Below, in pieces: positions 1 to 12,568 of a stretch of DNA of 64,000 nt. Made by a program: the position numbers and the translations under genes. A model generated the notes under the pieces. That model made no database searches. It was not told where the DNA came from and worked only from the letters and a program-made list of their open reading frames with translations. The stretch is from Myotis daubentonii. Lineage: Eukaryota > Chordata > Mammalia > Chiroptera > Vespertilionidae. Location of the stretch: positions 31,760,294-31,824,293 of the forward strand of contig NC_081844.1 of the NCBI RefSeq assembly GCF_963259705.1. The letters run 5' to 3'. The first letter of the stretch is position 1. The number at the start of each line of letters is the position of its first letter.

Positions 1-150
1 CTGACGCCTCCTCTTTCAGGAAGCCTTCCCTGACCACCACCCCCTGCCGGCAAGGCTCCTACCCTAGCTCCCACACTGGTCACCCCCTTGGCAGGATAAT
101 GGGAGGGAGGTCACGTCCTGGACTCTAACACCGCCCCCTTCTCCCTGCAG

Positions 151-3100
151 CTCCAAGATTCGAATCCGGGATGGACGGGCCAAGCCCATCGACCTGCTGG
201 CCAAGTACATCAGCGCCGAGGACGATGACCTGGCTGTGGAGATGCACGAGCCTTACACCTTCCTCAATGGCCTCACGGTGGCTGACATGGAGGACCTGCT
301 GGAGGATATCCAGGTACCACCCAGCCCCACCACCCACACCCTGGCTGTGCACCCTCCCCAAGACTGTGCTTTCTCCTCACCCCTGTGTGCCTTCGCCTCC
401 AGGTGTACATGGAACTGGAGCAGGGCAAGAATGTGGACTTCTGGCGGGACATGACCATCATCACGGAGGATGAGATCTCTAAGCTCCGCAAGCTGGAGGC
501 CTCTGGCAAGGGCCCAGGTAACCCAGGGCCAGCGCTGACCCCAAGCTGGCTGACCAGAAAGACACCAGGGTGTGCTTTGGGGGACGTTTCTGCATTGGTG
601 GGAGTTGTCATGGGGACACATCTGCATTGGTGGGGGTTGCCATTGGGGGTGGTTCCGCTGGAAGCTAACCTTAGCTGTGCAGACATCAGTTTCTTTGGAC
701 TCTCCACAGCCCTCTGGAGGCCTCTGTGGGAGCCACCAGGGGGCAGCATTGAGCAGCGGGAGCCCCAGGTCCTGGGCTAAGGGCTCTCCCGAGATGAAGG
801 GGGCTCCTTTAAATGATCCCTGGGCAGCACAGGCTTCCCTGGGAGCAGGGCCAAAAGGGTTTTTGTTGGGGTTTCAGGTTTTCTCCCAAGACTCAGTGTA
901 AGAGCAGGACCCAGCTCTGCTTGCTGGGAAACGCCATGCAACCCCAATCTGTTCAATCTGGTGTTCTTTATAACTCAGTTTTCTTTTCCTCTAATTGGCT
1001 CCATGTGTACGTTCAAAGGGGAAATGAACTCCCCAGACATGGCCCATAGCCCCCTGGGGGCAGAATGCCCTGGGTGAGAGCCTCTGCTCTAAAAGCTCAT
1101 GACCAGACGCAGCGGGCCCGCCCTCCGCCCCTCCGGCCACCGGCTTCAACCGTCCAGCTTCTGTGGCCCTCACGTCCCTTTGCCACTTCATCCTTCATCA
1201 CCCACTTGGTGGCTGAGGACGTGAGCCCTCCCCAACCCTCCCCCCCTCTCCTCCCCCCCCCTCCCCCTGGCCTGTGTAAATGTCATTTGAAGCTCAGATA
1301 TGGCTCGGGACAATTTCCTTCCTCTTAGGAAAGGATAAATATCCTTTATTTTTGTAAATGGAGTTTTGTTTCTCACGTCCTCTTAGCAGTTACATCCTGC
1401 AGTAACTTCCGGAGAAAGGAAGAGAAACCCTTGTCAGAAGCCGTGTCAGGAAACCTCCTTGGGTGGCAGTGGGACTGGGTGTAGAACTGGTTGGAAGGTG
1501 CTGGGAGGCCCTTGGACAGAGTAACAGTTAGGATCAGGACTCTGGGTGCAAACCCAAGCCAGCAAGCAGCTCCGCGACCTTGGCCGGTCATCTCCCTCCT
1601 GGGTGCTCAGTTGTCCCTTTCGTTGCATGGGGATGATAAGACCCCTCCAGGAGGGTTGCCTGGAGAGAAGGGAGTTAGTGTCAGGCGCTGGAATAGCCCC
1701 TGCCTGTGTGGCGCTGACTCCACCCCCGCCCCCCGCCTTCCAGCTGGGCCTGGGCAGTGTTCAGACACATCGAGAAGCTGATTGGGCCTCCTCCTCCTTG
1801 TTCCTGGGCCCTTTCTCCCAACACAGTGGCCCCTACACCCGCCCCCCAGGCTCCCTTCATTTTCTTCAGTGAAGGAGCCCCTCTTCCTCCCTTTTTTTTA
1901 ACGACAGGGAGGCAGAGGAAGAGAGAAATAGAAACATCAATGATGAGAGAGAATCGTTGATTGGCTGCCTCCTACACAACCCCCACTGAGGATCAAGCCC
2001 ACAATGCAGGCATGTGCCCTGATGGGGAATTGAACCATGATTTCCTGGTTCAGAGGTTAACGCCCAACCACTGAGCCACGTCAGCCAGGTACACATCTCC
2101 CTTTTTTGTGGTTTGTGCCCTCATCTTGGTGGGGCACAAGCTGCTGTAACTTCTGGAGGAAGGGAGGTGCAGTTCTTTGATGTCCGGTGTGTCAGGAAAT
2201 GTTCTCTCCCTCCGGCTGGTGGCAGCGGGGCTGGTATAGACTTCTTGAGCAGGTATTTCTTCAGAGGCTGAAGACAGACCCCGCCCCACTGGTCTGCCCA
2301 TTTCCAAAGCTCTACCAGTGGCTGTTCAGGTGGCATCCAAGCCTAAGACATGGCTTCCTTTAAACATGACTTAGAGCTCTTAGCTTCTGTGGGAACAGCA
2401 CCAGCAGGGCTGTTTGTTCGGGTTGTAAGTTTTCACTGGTTCCATCTATTTGAGCGAGTGCAGAACTTGGCTCTGCTTGGCCTGGTAAGGGGGTTGTTGC
2501 CAAATTTGGTTTGGGACCTATGTTATTTCTGGGCCTGCCGTAGACCAAGGGCAGGCTATCGGCCCGTAGGTTGACCATTGAGGCCAGCGCTGCTAAGGGT
2601 GACACAGGTACACAACGAAATGAAGGGGCTGAATCTTTAGGTGCTGATTCCGGGGTCCAAGGTTGGTTGGCTACAGGGACTTGGGTCCCTCTCAACCTTA
2701 TCAGATCAACTGTGACCAAGTGTCCACGACAGTGGCTCTTAAATCCTGCTTTCGAGCAGGGAGCATGAGCTTGTCACCTAGTTCCTTATTCACAGCAATG
2801 GGAAGCCCAGGGAGGTCCCTGCCCTCAGGAAGCCACATCCTGGGTGTGCAGGCCGAGGGAGCAATCTGGTAGAAGGTACATTCTTGCTGAGTGCTGCGGA
2901 TGGGTGTTACTGATGGAAAGAACCCCATGTGCAAAGGCCCTGGGGCAGGGCCAGGCCTTGGCATCTTCGTAAACAACAAGGAGCCTGGTGTGCCAAAGCA
3001 CATAGGCTCAGGCAGTATCTGGCCCTGTCCTGGGCCCTTCAGTCTAGAAAGGGACATGTCCTTGGGCCTGCAGCCCATGGTAGATACTGGAACAGATTTC

Positions 3101-6100
3101 CCTGCAGGACAGAGGGGCCTGTTTGTCTCGGGGCAGCGCCTGAGAAACGAGCAGTTTTTCCTGCTGTGGTGGAGTGTCCTCTGTGCCAGGCACAGCACAG
3201 TGCTCACATGCATGGTCTCACCAGGCTTCATAGAAGGGAAAACAGAGGCCCAGAGAGGGTGAGCCACTTGCCCAAGATCACACAGCTGGGACTGGCATAG
3301 CATAATCTGAATTCCAAACAGCTACCAGGCAAACACTCTTGGCTCTTCTATGTGGTTTTGGGAAGGGAGTGGTGGGCAGGGTTGGTAAACTGGGTACCTG
3401 GGTCCAAGCCTGGTGTTGAGTGGCCCCTGCCTCACCGTAGGCGAGCGACGAGAGGGCGTTAACACCTCGGTCAGCTCCGATGTGCAGTTGGTCTTCAAAG
3501 GGAAGACATACAGCCAGCTGCAGGTCATCTTCCAGGGTATTGAGGGCAAGATCCGGGCCGGGGGCCCCAACCTGGACATGGGATACTGGGAGAGCCTCCT
3601 GCAACAGCTGCGTGCCCACATGGCGCGTGCCAGGTGAGTGGGCAACAGGCCTCAGCCAGGCACTGTACAGGGTGGGTCTTGTCCCTCTTGGGATCTCGCC
3701 TGGGGGACAGGAGCCCCCTCCATCAGGCCTGCTGGGTAGTCTTGGGGCCATAGATCAGGGCCCTGGCCACCGGCCCCTGCTGTGCTCAGGAAGAGCTGCT
3801 CGTTCCCCCACCTGGATTCAGGGGCCCTGGGAGTCGGGCAGGGCCTCCCACAGTGGCCTTCCTTACAGCCTTTCCCAAGAACCTGGTCTTGGTTTCAATT
3901 AGGGTTAACAGGCATCGCGAGAAGCCCCCAGGCTGCCTGTCCCCCCCCTTCTGCTGGCCCCACACACCCTGTGTACAAATTCTCAGCGTGCTTGGCACTG
4001 CTGTGTAAACACAGCGCCTGCCTGCCACTGACTGTGTACTCGCCTCTAAATTTATCTTCTCTGCCTGCTCCGCCTCCTCCCTGCCCAGCCTTGTGTTATG
4101 TGAATACCCTGCTATAGGGGCTTCCCTCCCCCCCCCCCCCCCCCCGCCCGGGCATGGGGTAGTTCTCCAGGGTTCCTGACCTCAAGTCCCATTTTTATGG
4201 CCAAAGCCTTGACCCTGGAATAGCCGTGCTGGGCTGGAGCCCCAGCTTGTGTGTACCCACTTACTGCCCTCTCAACCTCTTGTGTCCTAGCAGCAAAAGG
4301 AGGGGTCATGAGAAAGCCTGAGGGAGGCTGGGGTCCCCTCCCCCACCCAGTGAGGGTGACCCCCTGGCCCGTGTTTCAGGCTTCGCGAGCGGCACCAGGA
4401 CGTGCTTCGGCAGAAGCTCTACAAGCTGAAACAGGAGCAGGGCGTGGAGAGCGAGCCGCTGTTCCCCATCCTCAAGCAGGAGCCCCCGTCTCCTGGCCAC
4501 AGGTAGGCCCAGCCCGGAAGTTCCCCTTCCTCGCCTGGGGCCCAGGAAGAATCCCACACACACTTCTGGGGGGGTCAGGACAGCCGCCCGCCCAGCCCAG
4601 CCCAGCCTGCCTTCTTTCCTTGAAGCCTGGAGCCTGAGGACCAGGCCCTGACCCCCCCAGGGCCCTCCTTGGAGGGCGGCCCCGTGGAGCCTGAGGCAGA
4701 GGAGGCCGCACCGGCAGAGGGTGAAGCCGAGGGGGAGGCCGTGCTCATGGAGGAGGACCTGATCCAGCAGAGCCTGGACGACTATGACGCCGGCAAGTAC
4801 AGCCCCCGGCTGCTCACGGCCCATGAGCTGCCCCTGGACGCCCACGTGCTGGAGCCCGATGAGGACCTGCAGCGCTTGCAGCTGTCGCGGCAGCAGCTCC
4901 AGGTCACAGGTACTCGCCAAATGAGGCAGCTGGGTGTGCTGTGGGGCTGCTGGGCCGGGGCCAACCAGGGGACTTGACGGCGATCTTGTTTCTGCCCCCC
5001 TCCCTCCCTGTCTGTGAGCATCATCCATTGGTCTGCTCACTCATTCATTTGGGCTTGGTGACCCGCTGGCCCCAAGGATAGAGGGATGGTGGTTTTTGTG
5101 AGGGTAGGGGTCGGGGGTTGTTTAGTTTTTTTGTTGTTGGTCTTCACCTAAGGATATTTGGATATTTTTTCCTTTTTTTTTTTTTTTTTTTCCAAAGAGA
5201 GTAAAAGGGAGGGAAAGGGGAGAAATAGAGAGAAACATTGTTGTGAGAGACATCTATTGGTTGCCTCCCACACGCTCCCTGCCCAGAGTTAGGGATTGAT
5301 TGAACCTACAACCACAAAGGTATGTGCCCTTGCCTGGAAATTGCACCCACAACCCCTGGTGCGCAGGCTGGTGCTCTAACCACTGAGCACAACAGGCCAG
5401 GGCAATGGTTGGTTTTACATTCTGTGCCCAGCCCTGCTGTGAGCTCCTTATGCTACTCACTGCGGGGGCCCCTCGCCTCCCTGAGCTACTGTTGTCCTGG
5501 GTACAGGAAGGCCCTGCCCCGGGTCCCCTGGCCGGTCTCTAACCGCAGGCTCTCCGGCCACTCGGCGGGATGCATGTGCTCGGTGCCACACTGGGAGGAC
5601 AGTGAGCATAGATGGCGGAGGATGGGGCACTGGGCAGGCAGGGCAATTGGGAGCCAGAGCCTGCCACTCCCTGTGCCTGACCCTGAGCCCCAGTTCTTCT
5701 GTGAGAGGCCGGATAGGGGGGAGGCTCAGGCTGCCCTTCCCACCACCTGGGGGGGCCGGAAACTGGAGCTCAGTGGTGCCTCCCTCCTCCCACAGGCGAT
5801 GCAAGTGAGAGTGCGGAGGACATCTTCTTCCGGCGCGCCAAAGAGGGCATGGGCCAGGACGAAGCACAGTTCAGCGTGGAGATGCCCCTGACGGGCAAAG
5901 CCTACCTGTGGGCTGACAAGTACCGGCCTCGCAAGCCACGCTTCTTCAACCGCGTGCACACGGGCTTCGAGTGGAACAAGTACAACCAGACACATTACGA
6001 CTTCGACAACCCACCGCCCAAGATCGTGCAGGGCTACAAGTTCAACATCTTCTACCCCGACCTCATCGACAAGCGCTCCACCCCCGAGTACTTCCTGGAG

Positions 6101-6286
6101 GCCTGCCCCGACAACAAGGACTTCGCCACCCTGCGCTTCCACGCGGGGCCGCCCTACGAGGACATCGCCTTCAAGATCGTCAACCGCGAGTGGGAGTACT
6201 CACATCGCCACGGCTTTCGCTGCCAGTTCGCGAATGGCATCTTCCAGCTCTGGTTCCACTTCAAGCGCTACCGTTACCGGCGGTGA
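151..6286 (+). CDS. CACTIN: CACTIN, C-terminal part (last six coding exons)
   Basis: Coding segments are 151-313, 403-517, 3441-3633, 4380-4502, 4626-4909 and 5796-6286. All have AG/GT borders and compatible phases, giving about 455 codons; the 5' part lies outside the window. Cactin is a nuclear spliceosome-associated protein needed for pre-mRNA splicing and sister-chromatid cohesion. In flies it binds the I-kappa-B protein Cactus, and in mammals it dampens TLR/NF-kB signalling (family knowledge). The first two exons encode part of the conserved middle region (LLAKYISAEDDDL, then VDFWRDMTIITEDEI). Exon 4626-4909 holds an acidic linker. The final exon encodes the highly conserved C-terminal domain, rich in aromatic residues and ending FKRYRYRR, as in other vertebrates. 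Nothing looks broken. I am confident of identity and splice sites. Confidence 0.95.
518..3440. other. CACTIN intron, 2.9 kb
   Basis: No coding exon is visible here. It contains a reversed VES SINE (1892-2090), an L2-like stretch around 2880-2960 with the typical 'gcaaaggccctggggcagg' wording, and a MIR-like core around 3180-3300 ('acttgcccaagatcacacag'). A run of C and CT tracts lies at 1235-1270. ORFs here lack conserved protein content. Confidence 0.7.
1892..2090 (-). mobile_element. VES-type SINE (reverse)
   Basis: Read on the minus strand, this has the tRNA-like head (box B-like 'ggttcaattcc'), a body with 'gaggcagccaatcaac', the 'tcattgatgtttctattt' motif and an A-rich tail. This is the family signature repeated throughout the window. 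It is diverged, so an older copy. Confidence 0.8.
5139..5404 (-). mobile_element. Bat tRNA-derived SINE (reverse) in a CACTIN intron
   Basis: This belongs to the subfamily whose 3' end carries the 'cctaaggatatt' segment next to a long T tract (about 5171-5191 on the plus strand). Its tRNA-like head ends near 'accactgagcacaacaggccagggca'-type sequence (abbreviated). It sits in the last CACTIN intron, between exons 4626-4909 and 5796-6286. Confidence 0.75.
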
Positions 6287-9200
6287 TGGCCCTGCATTTC
6301 CCCGACCACCTGAGAGGAGTGTTAGGCTGGCAGCCTTCCCTGGCTGGTTCACAGCTCACCTCCAGCTGGGCCTTCCCCTCGCAGCCTCACTTTCCCTGTG
6401 TGAACAGCAAGTCACCGTGGAACTGCCTCAGGGGCTTGAGGGGAGGACTGGGGGTGGCTGGCCCAGGATTCTGACATGCAGGAGGGGCTGCTGGGGGGAC
6501 TCTTTGAGCCCAGGGAACCCAGCAAGTGTCAACCAACCTCCCTGTCCACATGGGCAGAGTGAAGCCCGAGTCCCATCTTAGACAAGCCCTGCAGTGCAGG
6601 CCTTGCGGGGGGGAGGGAGGGGGAGGAGGACAGCATGGGGCCCAGACATGGGGTACCGAGCTTTTGAGGAAATCCAAGTTCAGAGTGTTGATGGGCCCTT
6701 GGACATAGCCGGCTGTTGCAGGGCCCACACTCCTGGCCCTTTCCCAGGGGCCTCCCTCAGTGCCCACACCAGTGGGACCCAGACCCTTATGGTACATGTT
6801 CCAAAAGAGACCATTTGAGGGACATGCTACCCACCTCACCCCTGGGCTGGCCGAGGGTCAGTCTCTCCCCAAGTGGGCATGAAGGACACACCCACCATCA
6901 GACCTAGGAACCAGGGGCCACTGAGAAGTCCTTCCACACCCACTGAGCACCCAGGAGGCAGCCTCCATGGTGCAGCTGCGATGCCCGATCTGGCCTGGGT
7001 GTTCCCCTCACCTCAGAACAGCTGTGTTCTTCAAGGCCACCTCCCAGCCACCACAGAGCTGCTCTCCGTGTTCCTGTTTCAGACGAGGACAGTCACTCAC
7101 CCATAGTCAGACTGTCAACGGTACAGCGGGCCAGCCAGCCACCCCAGAAACATTGCTGTTAGCGCTCTGTTATGAAGACATTCCCAGCCTAAAGGGGAAG
7201 AACCGGCACCAAACCCTGAAGTGCCACCTCCCGGCTCCTCAGGCAGCCCCACCAGTGCCCCGTTTCATCTGGAAATATTTAGGCTGTTTATCTAAAAAGA
7301 CTTTTTTTTAGGTGGGGAGGGGAAATCTTGTTTATTTTCATTTATTTGGTCTACTCAGTACATTTTTAAAAAATAAATGCTCTATTTTAGAATACTTATA
7401 GATTTTCAGAAATGCTGGAAAGATAGTTCCTACACCCACATCCAGCTGTCCCCATTGTTAACGTCTCCTGTAACCACGGCACATTTGTCACAAAGACATG
7501 AAACCCAACCAAGAAGACCTTTTAAAAACAACCACACCTAAAAATAGTTCCTTAGGAAGCTTCTTGTAGTCGGTTTCCTCCATCCCTGCCTTCAGCCCTT
7601 CAGCTTCTCCTCCCGTTAGAAGGTTGTCATCGGACTTGACCATGGATGCTGGGAGGTGAGTAGCTGCTCACCTAAGCCAGGGGGTGACTTGGGGAAATGC
7701 ATCCTGTTAAGTGGCACCCTCCACACTACAGACCCTGGCCCGCCCACCCAACCTGGTCCAGGATGGAGAAGGGCCATGTGGCAGCATAAGGACCATTTCT
7801 GTCCCTTCAGAATCACCAGTTGATTGACAGAGCAACCTTAGCATCCCTGGCAGCCACTGCCAAGTGGCCCGTGGCCTGCTCGCCTGTCACTGAGTGCAGG
7901 GCAGACCCTGGAGGCTCTTTGGTCAGGATATGGTAAGGCCTACCCTGCTGTCAGCCTGGGCTGTGTGCCTCTGCTGCAGCCCTGACCTCACACAGCTCTG
8001 TACAACGGCACTTACATCCATTTGGCAAAACGGGCTCATGGAGGCCCACATTTGCAACCCTAGAAAGTGGCAGTCAGGGTTCAAACCTGGATTTCTCTAA
8101 TTTGGAGAACCCTACCTCCCTGGCCACCACCCATGTCCCAGCCTCAGTTTCTCCACCTGCCCCCAGAGGAATCCTCCCAACCCCAGTGTCCCAATTCCTC
8201 TTCCTCACATCACGCCTGTAGTTCAGACAGTGTGTCCACCCTAAGGGAGAAGGTGGCATCTGCCCGACTTGCTAGGTGTGTTTAGCCAGGAGCCCCTAGT
8301 CTGGAGGGAGGAGAGGGGCTCAGACATTAGCAGCCCAAGGAGTCCGGCTGGGGCCAGGGGAAGGCACCGGGTCTGAGGGACCTCAGAAGGGACACACGGC
8401 TTCCTGGAGGGACCGCTGGGCAGAGGAGAGTTGAGCCTGTCTTGTAGGGGGGAAGGCTGCAGGTCCCCCGCAGGGCAGGGCTGAATGCACGCCCAGGAGC
8501 TGGACTGCCCAGGGCGCTGGGGAACCACACAGGTGAGGGAGCTGAGCTGGGTGTCAAGGGGACCCCTCGGGCAGGCTGGAGGTACCACACCCATCCAGCT
8601 GCCCCATCACCCCACCCTGGCCCAAGGACCACCAGTGTTTCTTAAGCTAACCCCAACCACCACTCCAGTTTCTTCCTGCCTTCAGCTGTCCGAATCTAAG
8701 AATAGATGCTCCCTGCCTGGCCCCCACCGGAAACCACAGCCACGGGGGGCACATCCTAAGCCTAGCTTCTGCTCCCAACATTTGCCCCCACCCTCCCCCG
8801 GCCATCTCAGTGTCTCCCAGGCCTCCCGTGTGCCCACTGAGCTAGGAGGGGGTAAATAGACCTGAAGATCTCCCGCCACCAGCCCAGGAGATGGAGGAAG
8901 CCCAGAGCTCACATTCAAATCCCACCTACCTGTGCCCTTGGCCATGTCATTTCCTCCCTCTGGCCTCAGTTTCCCCATTTATAAAATGAGCGTCTTCACC
9001 TCCTGCATTGCAGTGAGATCCAGACCAGACTAAATTCCCAGTCAAGCATGCATCTCTGACCCCTGCCCTGGCCCTTTCCCAGAAGCAGCCTTATCCTTCT
9101 TATCTCCAGGCACAGGAAGTGGGAATAGAACAGTCTCCCTCCACCTCATACCCTCCCCCCCGCCCGCCACCTCCCTCCCCACCATCTGGAGCCCCAGCCC

Positions 9201-9569
9201 CACATCCTCTTTCCATCACATCTGCCCTCACTGCAGGTCCCCAAAGCTTCATGCTCTCCCTTGCCCCAAAGTCTTGCATATGTGATTTCTGCCATGTCTC
9301 TTGCACCAGAAACGCCTCCTCATCCCACAAAGCCCCAGTTCTCATGCCTTCTCCAAGCGCCAGGTTGCCTACCAGGCTCACTATGCCCAATCACTTTCTC
9401 TGGCCCAGCATGACTGCAAGGGGTTAGGGCTGTGTCCAGCTCTTTCTCTAGCCTGGAGGGTCTTTGAGAGCAGGTCTTGTTTCCAGTCCTACCTGGGGCT
9501 CATAATTGTCCCACCACATGGGCCAGACACACACTTGCCCTTGAGGAGGGATTAAAGCAGAGCAAGAGT

Positions 9570-9787
9570 CCTGGCCAGTTTGGCTCAGTGGCTAGAGCGC
9601 CGGCCTGAGGACTGAAGGGTCCTGGGTTCGATTTTGATCAAGGGCACATGCCCAGGTGGCGGGCTCGGTCCCCAGTGAGGGGTGTGCAGGAGGCAGCCAA
9701 AAATGGTCCTCTCTCATCATTGATGTTTCTCTCTCTCTCTCCCTCTCCCTTCCTCTCTGAAATCAATAAAAATATTTTTTTAAAAAA
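9570..9787 (+). mobile_element. VES SINE (forward) with target-site duplication
   Basis: The tRNA-like head begins 'cctggccagtttggctcagt', followed by 'ggttcgattttgatcaaggg' and the tail 'aaatcaataaaaatattttt'. It is flanked by near-identical direct repeats at 9553-9567 and 9788-9801 (aaagcagagcaaga and aaagtggagcaaga). Confidence 0.9.
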
Positions 9788-9931
9788 TAAAGTGGAGCAA
9801 GAAAAGGAAAAGGGGAGGAGCAAGACGGCTGGAGGCCAAGGCTTTACAGAGGAGGGGGCCTTGGAGCCAGGGCTCTGCCAGATGCATAGGAGTTGGGATA
9901 CTCTTTGCCAATCAGAAGAAATGAGGGGTAG

Positions 9932-10116
9932 CCATGGCCAGTGTGGCTCAGTTGGTTGAGCACTGAAAGGTCCCAGTTCAACTCCTAGGCAGGGCACATA
10001 ACCAGGTTGCAGGTTTGATCCCCAGTCAGGGTGTATGGAGGTGGCAACAGATCGATGTTTTTCTCTCCCTCTCCCTCTCGCTCTAAAATCAATAAAAAAA
10101 AATTTTTCTTTTTAAA
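9932..10116 (+). mobile_element. VES-like SINE (forward), diverged
   Basis: The tRNA-like head 'ccagtgtggctcagttggtt' is followed by the subfamily body 'cacataaccaggttgcagg' and the A-rich 'aaatcaataaaaaa' tail, which runs into a (GA)n tract at about 10117-10135. Confidence 0.8.
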
Positions 10117-11379
10117 GAGAGAGAGAGAGAGAGAAGTCAGGGTTAAATGGGGCAGGGACTCAGACAATGGGATGGAATGGGAGGGGCCATCTGGAGGGAT
10201 GGGGGGTGTGAGCCAAGGCCTGGAGACCGGAAAGATGGTGGGCGGGGAAACCAGAGAAGGGGTTTCCAGCCAGAGCCTAGGGGAGTCCAGGGCTGGAGTC
10301 CATCTTCTCTCAGAGCCTGCACTTGTGTGCCCCTCCCAGGCCCCAGCACTGGGCAGCGTGAGCTCAAGGCCCAGCCATCTAGTCATGACCCACTAGGTCC
10401 GAACTTCCTGAAGGCCCAAGCTTACCCCTCCATGGCTGCCCCGGATCCTCTCCACCCACCGGAGGCTCCAGGACTGTGGGCAGGAAGGGCCTTCAAGAAG
10501 CTTCTATCACCCTCCTGCAGCTGGTCCAGCCACCAGCCTTGGCTCCAGTTGTGCCCAGCCTGGTGGCGTTGGGCTGTGAGACCCTGGCCCAGAGCCCCAA
10601 GTGTGTGTGTGGGCTTTCAAGGAAATCAGCCCTGCCTGGGAAGCCCATTCCAGAGCCCTGTTCCTGCTCCCAGGCCTCAGCCTCTGAATCATTCCTGCAG
10701 GGACCGACTCCAGGCTTCCCCTCCGCCCCGCCCCGGGCCCCAGTGCCTCTTGCAGTCACTGGCCCCTTCCCGGAAATGCCTCACCCTCAGGCACCCACCG
10801 CCCTCTCAGCTCACCTGCTCCAGGGAGGCCCGTCTCAGAAGGCTGCCCCCCAAGCTTCTGGCCTGAGAGTTTAGAGGTCGCCCCTCCCCTCTAAGCACCC
10901 TGCACCCTCAGCCCCCAGCCTTGGAAGGGGCCTCAGACCTACCTACTGGGTGCCAGACCTGACCCCAGCGGTTCACCAGCTCACAGCCCTGGGGCCCTGG
11001 GTGGGGGTGCAGGCACCCCGTGGAGCAGACCCTGCCTTGCCCCAAACCTGCCCGCCCACCCACTCCCGGCCTCGGGTGCTGCCCAGACGCTGAGTGATGC
11101 CAAAGGAGCTCTTGGGGGGGCCCGGCTTGGGCTGGCAGGGGGTGCTGGCCGCGCTGGCTACTACACCCCTGCCCTGCGGCCTGTGTGCCTCGGTGTCCCT
11201 CCCCCAGGAGGCTGCGCGGTCTCCCCGGCGAGCTAGGGGGCACCCTCTGGCCCCCATCAGCCAGCCCGGGGCCTGAGGGGTGTGGCCACTGCAGAGGGGA
11301 GGGGCCGATGAGAGACAAACGGACCGAAAGACAGAGAGACCGCGAGAGGCGAGGGTAGAGACCCACAGGGTGCTGTCTG

Positions 11380-11850
11380 CAGAGCGGAGCCCCCAGCCCG
11401 CTCTCTTCAGTCCCCGAGGACCCCCCTCCCGCCCCGGGGGGACCTGCCCTCCTGCCTCCCGGGACGACGTGCAGCGGGGCGTCCTGTGCCGCCGGCGGCG
11501 TGGCAGCCCCCAAGTCCCCTGTGGGCCCGCCTCCGCCGTGCCTCGGTTTCCCCGGAGCCCGGGCCGGACTGGCGCCCGCACGTCCGCGGGCTCTGGCTCC
11601 CGACCCACCGCGCAGTGACCCGCGCTGTCCCATCCATTCACCGTCGACAGGTGAGGACGCAGCCGGAGGCCGGGGGTGGCCTGAGGGTGGCAGATGCGGC
11701 GGGGTGTTTCCTGCAGGGGCCTGCCCTGCTGGGGGTGACAGCCGCCCGGCGCCGGGTGGCTGGGGGCGATGATGAGACCGGGTCTGTGCCGGCAGCGGCT
11801 GCGCTTCTGCTGCCGTCCCGTCGGTGCGCGGCCACGTGCAGGGGAGGATG
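11380..11850 (+). promoter_or_regulatory. CpG-rich stretch with splice donor; candidate TBXA2R promoter and 5' noncoding exon
   Basis: This segment is dense in CG dinucleotides compared with its surroundings. A strong donor, cgacag|gtgaggacg, lies at 11650/11651 on the plus strand, about 4.6 kb upstream of the TBXA2R coding exon. Mammalian TBXA2R is known to have several promoters and 5' noncoding exons; placing one here is my inference. A second possible donor (gtgag|gtaagtca) lies at 16075/16076. Confidence 0.35.
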
Positions 11851-11974
11851 CGCTTGTGGGTGGTTTCCAGTCTGTGTGGGGCCTCGGGACCCTGAGGTGC
11901 CCTGGGAGGGTGTGGCTGGGAGCCGGTGTTTGTATGGGGGCACGACACGATGGGTTCAGAGGATCACGGTAACT

Positions 11975-12193
11975 CCTTTTTTAAATATATATTTTTATTG
12001 ACTTCAGAGAAGAATGGAGAGGGATGGAGAGAAATAAACATCAGTGATGAGAGAGATTCATTGATCCGCTGCCTCCCGCAAGCCCCACGCTGCAGATAGA
12101 ACCTAAAACCCAGGCATGTGCCCCGACAGGGAATCAAACCGTGACCTCCTGGTTCATAGGTCGATGCTCAACCACGCAGCCACACCGGCTGGG
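11975..12193 (-). mobile_element. VES SINE (reverse) with target-site duplication
   Basis: The reverse-oriented SINE spans from 'tttaaatatatatttttattg' to the tRNA-like head 'gccacaccggctggg'. Flanking direct repeats 'gatcacggtaactc' and 'ggtcacgggaactc' (about 11962-11974 and 12194-12207) mark the insertion site. Confidence 0.88.
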
Positions 12194-12343
12194 TCACGGG
12201 AACTCTTGTGTCCATCATTAGCCACTGGCCAGATGGCCTGGGTCCCCTCCCCTCATCTCATACCGCCCTCTCTTTGGCCCTCCTGGCAGCCCTGATGGTG
12301 AGCACGTTGAGGACACCTGGTCATCAGATAAGAAAATGAGGCT

Positions 12344-12568
12344 GGCCCTGACCGGTTTGGCTCAGTGGATAGAGCGTCGGCCTGCGGACTGAAGGGTCCC
12401 AGGTTCGATTCCGGTCAAGGGCATGTACCTTGGTTGCAGGCACATCCCCAGTAGGGGGTGTGCAGGAGGCAGCTGATTGATGTTTCTCTCTCATTGATGT
12501 TTCTAACTCTCTATCCTTCTCCCTTCCTCTCTGTAAAAAATCAATAAAATATATTTTTAAGAAAGAAA
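12344..12568 (+). mobile_element. VES SINE (forward), young-looking
   Basis: The head 'gccctgaccggtttggctca' is close to the family consensus, followed by 'ggttcgattccggtcaaggg' and the tail 'aatcaataaaatatattttt'. The flanking repeat 'agaaaatgaggctg' is present on both sides (12331 onward and 12573 onward). Confidence 0.92.

Noticed and set aside
856..2530. Apparent duplication between 856-1000 / 1376-1500 and 2409-2530 / 2130-2260
   Set aside because: The short matches are in changed order and with weak identity by eye. I could not separate them from chance or a shared old repeat.
7372..7377. AATAAA as the CACTIN poly(A) signal
   Set aside because: It lies inside an old L1-like fragment more than 1 kb past the stop. 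It is possible but not supported enough to call.
10908..11948. 346-codon minus-strand ORF upstream of TBXA2R
   Set aside because: It is Pro/Gly/Arg-rich, with no domain or conserved wording. CpG- and GC-rich DNA lacks stop codons by chance.
12344..12420. tRNA gene
   Set aside because: The A/B-box-like head belongs to a VES SINE with body, A-rich tail and target duplication. The same holds for all similar heads in the window.
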